A stretch of DNA of 6,370 nucleotides. It comes from Thermoleophilia bacterium (GTDB taxonomy: Bacteria; Actinomycetota; Thermoleophilia; Gaiellales; Gaiellaceae). Of the stretch, positions 1-5,206 are shown in pieces (position 1 is the stretch's first letter; each line of letters begins with the position of its first letter). A program made the translations under genes and the position numbers. The notes beneath the pieces are model-generated. The model did not search any database. It was not told the DNA's origin and worked only from the letters and a program-made list of their open reading frames with translations. The DNA is taken from assembly GCA_029858755.1 (NCBI GenBank), contig JAOUEK010000127.1:1-6370 (forward strand), read 5' to 3'.

Positions 1-1
1 C

Positions 2-886
2 GTCACGACGGCGCTGACGCCGACGGAGGAGTCGATCCTCTGGGAGCTCAGGCTGCCCCGGGTGGCGCTGGCCGCGCTCGTCGGCGGCATGCTCGCCTCG
101 GCGGGCGCCACGTACCAGGGCGTCTTCCGGAACCCGCTGGCCGACCCGTACCTGCTCGGCGTCGCCGCCGGGGCGGGGCTCGGCGCCACGATCGCCATCG
201 CGTACGCGCCCGACGGGGTTCGCGGGCAGCGGCTGCTGCCGCTCGCCGCGTTCCTGGGTGCCTCGGTGGCGGTGGTGCTCGCCTACGCCGTCGGCCGCTC
301 TGCGGGGCGCGCGCGCGACGCGGCGACGCTCGTGCTCGCCGGCGTCACCGTGGCGTCCTTCCTGACGGCGGCGCAGACGTTCGTCCAGCAGCGCAACACC
401 GACACGCTGCAGCAGGTGTACTCCTGGATCCTCGGCGGCCTGCCCACCTCGGGTTGGAGCGACGTGCTGCTGGTGCTGCCGTACGTCGCGCTCGCGGCGG
501 CCGTGATCGTGGCGCTGCGTCGTGTCGTCGACGTGCTCAACCTCGGCGACGACGAGGCCGCCAGCCTCGGTGTGAACGTGCGCCGCATGCGGCTCGCGCT
601 GGTCGTCGCGGCGACGCTGGGCACGGCTGCAGTGGTCGCCGTCAGCGGCCTGATCGGCTTCGTCGGCATCATCGTCCCGCACACGATCAGGCTGCTCACG
701 GGCTTCGGCTATCGCGCCCTGCTCCCGCTCTCCCTCGTCGTCGGCGCCGGCTTCCTGATCCTCGCCGACGTCGTCGCGAGGACCGTGCTCTCCCCGGCCG
801 AGATCCCGCTTGGCGTGGTCACCGCCTTCGTCGGCGCTCCGTTCTTCGCGATCGTGCTGCGCACCAGCAGGGTGGGGTCGCGGTGA
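2..886 (+). CDS. FecCD/BtuC-family ABC importer permease (5' end outside window)
   Basis: Polytopic inner-membrane permease of a type II ABC importer, which forms the channel for a metal chelate (iron-siderophore, heme or cobalamin class) delivered by a binding protein. The frame is open from the window edge, and the 294 visible residues are missing roughly the first 40-50 of a usual 330-350. An in-frame GTG at 62 exists, but the 20 codons before it already encode family sequence (WELRLPR at visible residues 14-20), so it is not the start. Family signatures follow in order: NPLADP at 44-49, the central SWILGGLPTSGW segment, the LGVNVRRMR coupling region, and the C-terminal GLIGFVGIIVPHTIRL and PLGVVTAFVGAPFF blocks. 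Most of the length is hydrophobic helices, consistent with about nine of the ten membrane spans being visible. The stop overlaps the ATPase start (GTGA), so the two are coupled in one operon. Family assignment is firm. The substrate is not known, because no binding protein or riboswitch is in view. Confidence 0.95.
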   Translation, partial: VTTALTPTEESILWELRLPRVALAALVGGMLASAGATYQGVFRNPLADPYLLGVAAGAGLGATIAIAYAPDGVRGQRLLPLAAFLGASVAVVLAYAVGRSAGRARDAATLVLAGVTVASFLTAAQTFVQQRNTDTLQQVYSWILGGLPTSGWSDVLLVLPYVALAAAVIVALRRVVDVLNLGDDEAASLGVNVRRMRLALVVAATLGTAAVVAVSGLIGFVGIIVPHTIRLLTGFGYRALLPLSLVVGAGFLILADVVARTVLSPAEIPLGVVTAFVGAPFFAIVLRTSRVGSR

Positions 887-1662
887 CCGCGCTCCGGCTC
901 GCCCGGGTCTCCGTCGCCCTCGGCGGCGCGGTCGTCGTCGACCACGTCTCGTTCGACGTGGGGGAGGGAGAGTGGGTCGGGCTGATCGGCCCCAACGGGG
1001 CCGGGAAGACGACGCTGCTGCGAGCGGTCGCCGGCCTCGTCGGGTACGGGGGGAGGATCGAGCTCGAGGGCCGGTCGACACGTGAGCTGCCGCGGTCGGA
1101 GCTGGCGCGCAGGCTCGCCGTGGTGCCCCAGGAGCCGTTCATCCCGCCGTGGATGACGGTGGCGGAGTACGTCCTGCTCGGCCGCACGCCACATCTCGGC
1201 CCTCTGGCCAAGGAAGGGCGTCGCGACCGTGAGGCCGCCGCGCGGGCGCTCGACCGCCTCGACCTCCTGGACTTCCGCGAGCGGCGGCTGGACACGCTGA
1301 GCGGCGGCGAGCGCCAGCGCGCGGTGGTCGCGCGTGCGCTCACCCAGGAGGCGCGCGTGGTGCTCCTCGACGAGCCGACGACGGCACTGGACATCGGCCA
1401 CCAGCAGCACGCCCTCGACCTGCTGGACGAGCTCCGCGAGGAGACCGAGCTGACGCTCGTCGCAGCGATGCACGACCTCACGCTCGCTGCGCAGTACGCC
1501 GACCGCATGGTGTTGCTCGACCGGGGCGCGGTCGTCGCCGAGGGGCCACCCGAGGACGTCCTCACCGAGGAGCTCGTGGGCCGGCACTACCGTGCCTCGA
1601 TCGACGTCATCTCGGTCGGAGGGAGCGTCGCGGTCGTGCCGCGTCGCCGCGGCGTCAGCTGA
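883..1662 (+). CDS. ABC importer ATP-binding protein, FecE/BtuD type
   Basis: Cytoplasmic ATPase that drives the adjacent permease in metal-chelate uptake. The GTG at 883 is chosen because it overlaps the permease stop as GTGA, a GGTGGGG stretch lies at 871-877 as a Shine-Dalgarno-like site, and the next residues (TALRLARVSV) match the usual family N-terminus. The open frame extends upstream to 454 only as an artefact inside the permease gene. The protein has 259 residues, normal for the family. All nucleotide-binding elements are intact: Walker A GPNGAGKT at 36-43, Q-loop Gln83, signature LSGGERQR at 139-146, Walker B VVLLDE at 159-164 with Glu164 as catalytic base, D-loop TALD at 167-170, and switch His197 in MHD. 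The GRTPHLGPL segment (about 100-108) is characteristic of iron-siderophore/cobalamin importers rather than other ABC classes. Its stop overlaps the stop of the convergent acetyltransferase gene by 8 bp. Confidence 0.95.
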   Translation: MTALRLARVSVALGGAVVVDHVSFDVGEGEWVGLIGPNGAGKTTLLRAVAGLVGYGGRIELEGRSTRELPRSELARRLAVVPQEPFIPPWMTVAEYVLLGRTPHLGPLAKEGRRDREAAARALDRLDLLDFRERRLDTLSGGERQRAVVARALTQEARVVLLDEPTTALDIGHQQHALDLLDELREETELTLVAAMHDLTLAAQYADRMVLLDRGAVVAEGPPEDVLTEELVGRHYRASIDVISVGGSVAVVPRRRGVS

Positions 1663-2557
1663 GCGAGACGGGGGACAGCTGCTTCACGTGCTTGCGCCGC
1701 TCGCCGGCGGGCTCGTAGCCGAGCCTCGCGTTGATCGCGAGCATCGGCGCGTTCTCACTGTCGTTCCCCGTCCAGATCTCGGTGATCCCGCATCGCTTGG
1801 CCCAGTGGACGGTGGACAGCTTGACCAGCGTGGCCAGGCCGCGCCCGCGGAAGTCGGGGTGCGTGCCGGTGAACTCGTTCTCGGCGCGCACGCCGTCGGT
1901 CAACACGTAGGCGACGGCGGCGAGCCGCCCCTCCACAACCGCCACCGTGCTGCCCTCGAAGTCGAGGTCGGGCACGCCCACGTCGTCGCGGAGCCAGTCC
2001 TCGAAGGTCTGGTCGGCGTCGCGCGCGTCGGCCGGGTCGTCCAGGTGGGCGGCCATCGTCAGCGTGTAGAGCTCGCGTAGCCGCTCCTCCACCTCGAGCA
2101 AGGGAACCAGGGTGACGTCGGGCGGGACGACGAGGGGCGGAGGTGTCGCGCCCTGCAGCCGGAGCACGGAGACGGGCTTGCGGCGCTGCTCGTGGTAGCC
2201 GAGGCGCTCGGCGAAGCGTGAGCCCGGCTCGTCGTCCGTCCAGGCGACGGCCTGCGGATGCCCTGCAGCCCGGACGGCGCCCTCGACGATCTCGGCGAGC
2301 TCGCAGCCCAGGCCGCGCCCGCGGGCAGCGTGCGACACGCCGAGCCAACAGCGCCCGAAGCGGCCTGCGCGCGCCGCGGCGACCAGCTCGCTGTCCTCCT
2401 CGGCCACCCACCACCGCGTCGACTTGCGCATGTGGTCGAGGCCCTGCTCGCTGACGACCATCGTCGGCAGGAGCGCGCGCACGAGGTCGGCCAGCCGACG
2501 GAGGTCTGATGTGCGCAGCTCTCGGATCACGGATGCAGGTACCGGTATTGCGTACAT
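1655..2557 (-). CDS. Tandem-domain GNAT N-acetyltransferase, substrate unknown
   Basis: A 300-residue protein with two GNAT folds in a row, predicted to be a cytosolic acetyl-CoA-dependent acetyltransferase. The N-terminal domain (about 10-125) has the acetyl-CoA loop as RGRGLG at 79-84 and a FAERLGY end at 115-121. The C-terminal domain (about 145-295) is the better conserved: FTGTHPDFRGRGLA at 229-242 and ENAPMLAINARLGY at 268-281. This two-domain arrangement resembles mycothiol synthase (MshD) and related actinobacterial tandem GNATs, but I see nothing that identifies it as MshD, and the substrate cannot be read from sequence. The ATG at 2557 has only a weak AAGTGG upstream. A GTG at 2530 would start just before IRELRTSDL, where many GNAT domains begin, and is a real alternative. 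The gene diverges from padR across 71 bp, so it is a natural candidate target of that regulator. Its 3' end overlaps the ABC ATPase gene by 8 bp. Confidence 0.9.
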   Translation of the reverse strand: MYAIPVPASVIRELRTSDLRRLADLVRALLPTMVVSEQGLDHMRKSTRWWVAEEDSELVAAARAGRFGRCWLGVSHAARGRGLGCELAEIVEGAVRAAGHPQAVAWTDDEPGSRFAERLGYHEQRRKPVSVLRLQGATPPPLVVPPDVTLVPLLEVEERLRELYTLTMAAHLDDPADARDADQTFEDWLRDDVGVPDLDFEGSTVAVVEGRLAAVAYVLTDGVRAENEFTGTHPDFRGRGLATLVKLSTVHWAKRCGITEIWTGNDSENAPMLAINARLGYEPAGERRKHVKQLSPVSLS

Positions 2558-2576
2558 CGTCCACTTCGGCGTCGGC

Positions 2577-2593
2577 AGATGAGATCCTCATCT
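2577..2593. promoter_or_regulatory. Perfect 7-bp inverted repeat in divergent control region
   Basis: AGATGAG-ATC-CTCATCT is a perfect 7-bp dyad with a 3-bp centre. It lies between the GNAT start and the padR -35, ending exactly at the first base of TTGACG. It could be an operator for a dimeric regulator or, on the minus strand, a small hairpin in the GNAT leader 19 nt before its ATG. No regulator is recognised from the motif. The symmetry is seen directly and its function is inferred. Confidence 0.5.
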
Positions 2594-2621
2594 TGACGAT
2601 TAGCACCACTAAGTATACGGT
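2593..2621 (+). promoter_or_regulatory. padR promoter, probably leaderless transcript
   Basis: A -35 TTGACG at 2593-2598 is followed by a 17-bp spacer and the -10 hexamer TACGGT at 2616-2621, which fits the actinobacterial TANNNT form. Seven bases then separate the -10 from the padR ATG at 2629, so transcription would start at or one base before the start codon and give a leaderless mRNA. The only purine-rich stretch, GAGG at 2624-2627, is one base from the ATG, too close for a ribosome binding site, which supports the leaderless reading. An alternative -10 is TATACG at 2614-2619 with a 15-bp spacer. Confidence 0.6.
2612..2617 (-). promoter_or_regulatory. Possible -10 element for the GNAT gene
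   Basis: On the minus strand these bases read TATACT, a near-consensus -10. It would place the GNAT transcript start near 2605, with a leader of about 48 nt containing the 2577-2593 dyad. No convincing -35 lies at the right distance (about 2635-2640, CTCCGC), so this is tentative. If real, the two divergent -10 elements overlap back to back and one bound repressor would cover both. Confidence 0.3.
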
Positions 2622-2632
2622 TCGAGGTATGC
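2613..2632. promoter_or_regulatory. Candidate PadR operator overlapping -10 and start codon
   Basis: GTATAC (2613-2618) and GTATGC (2627-2632) form an inverted repeat with an 8-bp spacer: the ATAC/GTAT core is perfect, the outermost G/C pair matches, and one of six positions mismatches. Characterised PadR proteins bind short dyads of ATGT-N8-ACAT type, so the spacing fits the family although the bases differ. The site covers the proposed padR -10 and its start codon, where a bound dimer would block transcription. Autoregulation is inferred. Confidence 0.45.
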
Positions 2633-2943
2633 GTGCGGAGGCGATCAAGGGGCACGTCGACCTGCTCGTGCTCTCGGTCCTGCAGCGCTCCCCGGCACAC
2701 GGCTACGCGGTCGCGGAGCGGCTCCGGAAGCGCAGCAGCGGCGTCTTCGACCTCGCCGAGGGCACCATCTACCCGGCGCTGTACCGGCTCGAGGGGCAGG
2801 GCCTGGTGGAGAGTCGCTGGCGCACGGTCGGCGGCCGTCGGCGACGCGTCTATCGGCTGACGACGGCCGGCGAGCAGGCGCTCTCCGGACGACGTCGCCA
2901 CTGGGACGCGTTCGCGACGGCGATGCAGGCGGTGCTCTCCTGA
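2629..2943 (+). CDS. PadR-family winged-helix transcriptional repressor
   Basis: A 104-residue DNA-binding regulator of the PadR family, which typically represses its own gene and neighbouring detoxification or efflux genes until a small ligand, often phenolic or drug-like, releases it. The whole PadR domain is present: an N-terminal helix with IKGHVDLLVLSVL at 6-18, HGYAVAERL at 24-32, the family hallmark GTIYPALYRLEGQGLVES at 45-62, then a wing rich in arginine (RRRRVYRLT at 70-78) and the TTAGEQAL end. It is a minimal member with one short C-terminal helix for dimerisation and no extra domain. The ATG at 2629 is chosen because family homology starts there. The frame stays open upstream to 2509, but that would overlap the divergent GNAT gene and add about 40 unrelated residues. 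No membrane or ABC partner gene follows, unlike many PadR loci, which points to the divergent acetyltransferase or a distant target. A hairpin follows the stop. Confidence 0.95.
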   Translation: MRAEAIKGHVDLLVLSVLQRSPAHGYAVAERLRKRSSGVFDLAEGTIYPALYRLEGQGLVESRWRTVGGRRRRVYRLTTAGEQALSGRRRHWDAFATAMQAVLS

Positions 2944-2946
2944 CGG

Positions 2947-2974
2947 CTCGATCGTGCTTGCCGGCACGATCGGG
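2947..2974 (+). terminator. GC-rich hairpin after padR, no U-tract
   Basis: Four bases after the padR stop, CGATCGTGC (2949-2957) pairs perfectly with GCACGATCG (2964-2972) around a 6-nt loop, and a further outer C-G pair lies across one T-G wobble. No run of T follows; the sequence continues GGGGTCGG. U-tract-less hairpins are commonly proposed as terminators in high-GC actinomycetes, and the position between padR and pcrA suits that role. An operator is possible because the arms form an 18-bp dyad upstream of pcrA. Confidence 0.55.
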
Positions 2975-2993
2975 GTCGGCCGGGGCGGGCGGG

Positions 2994-2999
2994 TAGCAT
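2994..2999 (+). promoter_or_regulatory. pcrA -10 element, probably leaderless transcript
   Basis: TAGCAT fits the TANNNT -10 form and ends 6 nt before the pcrA GTG at 3006, so the transcript should start at or next to the start codon. No Shine-Dalgarno sequence is present in the 12 bases before the GTG. No recognisable -35 hexamer sits 16-18 bp upstream, where the sequence is G-rich and overlaps the edge of the padR hairpin. Confidence 0.5.
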
Positions 3000-3005
3000 C
3001 GAACG

Positions 3006-5177
3006 GTGACGGTTGCGCCGCAGGACTCGGCCTGGGAGGAAGCGCTCGCCGGCCTCAACCCGGCGCAACGCGAGGCCGTGCTGACGACCGAGGGGCCGGT
3101 GCTCGTCGTGGCGGGGGCGGGGTCGGGGAAGACGCGCGTGCTCACCCACCGCGTCGCGCACCTGATCAGAGCGTGCGGTGTCTCCCCGAGCGAGATCCTC
3201 GCCATCACCTTCACCAACAAGGCCGCGGGAGAGATGCGCGAGCGGCTCGAGCTCATGCTCGGCCGCATGGCCCGGGCGATCTGGATCCTCACCTTCCACG
3301 CCGCCTGCGGGCGCATCCTGCGTCGCGAGGCAGAGCGCCTCGGCTACACGCCGAGCTTCACGATCTACGACCAGGCCGACCAGGTGCGCGTCGTGAAGCA
3401 CTGCCTGGCCGAGCTGGAGAAGGACCCGAAGCGGTTCACGCCGCGCGGCATCCACGCGCAGATATCCAACGCGAAGAATCAGCTCGTCACGCCCGACGAG
3501 TACGCGAGCCGGGTGGGCTCCTTCTGGGACCAGACCGTGGCCGAGGTGTACGAGCTGTACCAGCAGACCCTCCACCGCTCGAACGCGGTCGACTTCGACG
3601 ACATGCTGATGCTCACCGTCGAGGTGCTGGAGCGCTTTCCCGAGGCGCGGGAGAAGTGGCAGCGGGCGTTCCGCTACGTGCTCGTGGACGAGTACCAGGA
3701 CACGAACCACGCCCAGTACCGGCTGCTGCAGCTGCTCGCGGCCGAGCACGGGAACGTGTTCAGCGTGGGCGACCCCGACCAGTCCGTCTACGGCTTCCGC
3801 GGTGCGGACATCCGCAACATCCTCGACTTCGAGCGCGATTTCCCGGGCGCGCGGGTGATCACGCTGGAAGAGAACTACCGCTCCACGAACGCGATCCTGG
3901 AAGCCGCGAACGCGGTGATCGAGCACAACCGCGACCGCAAGCCGAAGCACCTCTTCTCCGAGCTCGGCCAGGGCGACCCGGTGGAAGTGGTGGAGGTCGA
4001 GGACGAGCACGCCGAGGCGCGCTTCGTCGCCGCCGAGCTCGCGCGGCTCGTCGACGGGGGGCTCTCGGCCAACGAGATCGCCGTCTTCTACCGGACGAAC
4101 GCCCAGTCGCGGGTGCTGGAGGACGTGCTCACCCGCCAGCAGGTCCCGTACCAGGTGATCGGCGGCCCGCGGTTCTACGAGCGCGCGGAGATCAAGGACG
4201 CGGTGGCCTACCTGAGCCTGCTCGACAACCCCGCCGACGCCGTCTCGCTGCTGCGGATCGCGAACCGGCCACGCCGCGGGCTCGGCGACACGTCCCTGCA
4301 GCGGCTCGTGGCGCATGCCGGCGCGCTCGGGATCACGTTGTGGGAGGCGACCGCCGACCCGGAGGCTGCCGGCCTCGGCACAGCCGCGATTCGCGCGGTG
4401 CGCGGCTTCCGCACGACCATGGAGTCGCTCATGTCGGCGGCGCAGGAGCTCGCGATCGACGAGCTCGTACAGGCCATGCTCGAGCGCTCCGGCACGCTCG
4501 AGGCGTACGAGGCGGAGCGGACGATCGAGGCGAGGGGCCGCATCGAGAACCTGCAGGAGCTCGTCGGCGTGGCTCAGGAGTTCCGGCGGGAGCGCGAGGA
4601 GCCGACGCTGTCAGCCTTCCTGCAGGAGGTCTCGCTCACCTCCGACCAGGACGAGCTCCGCGGGGACGGCGGCGTGGTCACGCTGATGACGATCCACAAC
4701 GCGAAGGGCCTCGAGTTCCGCGCCGTGTACGTGATCGGGATGGAGGAGGGGATCTTCCCGCACTCGCGCTCGATCGAGGACAACGAGATCGAGGAGGAGC
4801 GTCGCCTCTGCTACGTGGGCATGACGCGGGCGATGGAGCGCCTGGTGCTCACGCATGCGTCGGCGCGGTCGCTGTACGGGCGCCGCGACTACAACCTCCC
4901 CTCGCGCTTCCTGGACGAATTGCCCGCCGCGGTCGAGCGTGAGCGGCTGCGCCCCGCGTCGTGGAGCGGGTATGCGTCCTCGCCGCGGCAGGTACCACCG
5001 CGCGAGGGGCGCGACGTGCCGGCACTGCGCACGGGCGACTCGGTGCGTCACGGCTCGCTCGGCGAGGGCGTCGTGACGCAGGTCGAGCCGGGCGGGGTGG
5101 TCACCGTGCGCTTTGCGGGCGACGGGAGCGAGCGCCGCCTGATGCTCGACTACGCGCCGCTCGAGAAGATCGGCTGA
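3006..5177 (+). CDS. pcrA: ATP-dependent DNA helicase PcrA/UvrD (superfamily 1A)
   Basis: A 3'-5' DNA translocase and helicase of 723 residues, the usual PcrA length, acting in nucleotide excision repair, removal of recombinase filaments and transcription-replication conflicts. All SF1A motifs are present in order: Q-motif LNPAQREAV at 17-25, Walker A AGAGSGKT at 36-43, motif Ia ITFTNKAAGEM at 67-77, TFHAAC at 96-101, Walker B VDEYQDTN at 227-234, motif III GDPDQSVYGFRGA at 255-267, motif IV LEENYRST at 287-294, motif V TIHNAKGLEF at 562-571, and motif VI EEERRLCYVGMTRA at 596-609 with the arginine finger. The tail, GDSVRHGSLGEGVV through YAPLEKIG, is the Tudor-like C-terminal domain that in PcrA/UvrD contacts RNA polymerase, and it favours PcrA over Rep or a UvrD2-type paralogue. 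The GTG at 3006 is chosen because it sits just before the Q-motif at the normal distance and just after a -10. The protein appears complete. Confidence 0.97.
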   Translation: MTVAPQDSAWEEALAGLNPAQREAVLTTEGPVLVVAGAGSGKTRVLTHRVAHLIRACGVSPSEILAITFTNKAAGEMRERLELMLGRMARAIWILTFHAACGRILRREAERLGYTPSFTIYDQADQVRVVKHCLAELEKDPKRFTPRGIHAQISNAKNQLVTPDEYASRVGSFWDQTVAEVYELYQQTLHRSNAVDFDDMLMLTVEVLERFPEAREKWQRAFRYVLVDEYQDTNHAQYRLLQLLAAEHGNVFSVGDPDQSVYGFRGADIRNILDFERDFPGARVITLEENYRSTNAILEAANAVIEHNRDRKPKHLFSELGQGDPVEVVEVEDEHAEARFVAAELARLVDGGLSANEIAVFYRTNAQSRVLEDVLTRQQVPYQVIGGPRFYERAEIKDAVAYLSLLDNPADAVSLLRIANRPRRGLGDTSLQRLVAHAGALGITLWEATADPEAAGLGTAAIRAVRGFRTTMESLMSAAQELAIDELVQAMLERSGTLEAYEAERTIEARGRIENLQELVGVAQEFRREREEPTLSAFLQEVSLTSDQDELRGDGGVVTLMTIHNAKGLEFRAVYVIGMEEGIFPHSRSIEDNEIEEERRLCYVGMTRAMERLVLTHASARSLYGRRDYNLPSRFLDELPAAVERERLRPASWSGYASSPRQVPPREGRDVPALRTGDSVRHGSLGEGVVTQVEPGGVVTVRFAGDGSERRLMLDYAPLEKIG

Positions 5178-5183
5178 CGCCTA

Positions 5184-5206
5184 CCGCGGGGCGTAGGATC
5201 CCGCGG
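5184..5206. promoter_or_regulatory. Perfect inverted repeat bracketing the eis-like -10
   Basis: CCGCGGG (5184-5190) and CCCGCGG (5200-5206) form a perfect 7-bp inverted repeat with a 9-bp centre that contains the TAGGAT -10 element. The right arm ends at the base before the ATG. It could be an operator or fold as a hairpin at the 3' end of read-through pcrA mRNA, hiding the start codon region. CCGCGG is self-complementary and common at this base composition, so chance is a serious alternative. Confidence 0.35.
5194..5199 (+). promoter_or_regulatory. eis-like gene -10 element, probably leaderless
   Basis: TAGGAT fits TANNNT and ends 7 nt before the ATG at 5207, the same geometry as the padR and pcrA starts. 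There is no clear -35: CTGACG at 5174-5179 is too close, with a 14-bp spacer. The 29 bp between the pcrA stop and this gene lack a Shine-Dalgarno sequence. The gene may therefore have its own promoter as well as possible read-through from pcrA. Confidence 0.45.

Noticed and set aside
709..1587. A 292-codon minus-strand frame opposite the permease and ABC ATPase
   Set aside because: Its composition mirrors the codon bias of the real plus-strand genes, with no recognisable domain.
1..1662. A cobalamin or other riboswitch for the transporter genes
   Set aside because: The window begins inside the permease gene, so any operon leader is outside it, and no riboswitch-like sequence is visible.
2150..2270. 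Direct repeat GCCCTGCAGCC at 2150-2160 and 2260-2270
   Set aside because: Both copies are inside the GNAT coding sequence and are read in different frames, and there is no third copy. This is most likely coincidence in GC-rich coding DNA.
2509..2628. An upstream ATG extension of PadR by about 40 residues
   Set aside because: It would overlap the divergent GNAT gene and both control dyads, and the added residues do not belong to the PadR domain, which starts at the 2629 ATG.
2850..4316. A 488-codon open frame on the minus strand across the first part of pcrA
   Set aside because: It is antisense to a complete, motif-rich helicase gene, has low-complexity composition (His, Val, Arg, Glu rich) and resembles no family. 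Long antisense frames are expected at this GC content.
2954..4942. A 662-codon plus-strand frame overlapping pcrA in another frame
   Set aside because: It is Arg/Gly/Ala-rich out-of-frame translation of pcrA, and every helicase motif is in the other frame.
5180..5197. CCTAC-N8-GTAGG inverted repeat after pcrA as a terminator
   Set aside because: A stem of only 5 bp with an 8-nt loop and no T-tract, and it conflicts with the longer 7-bp dyad at 5184-5206. It is too weak to call.
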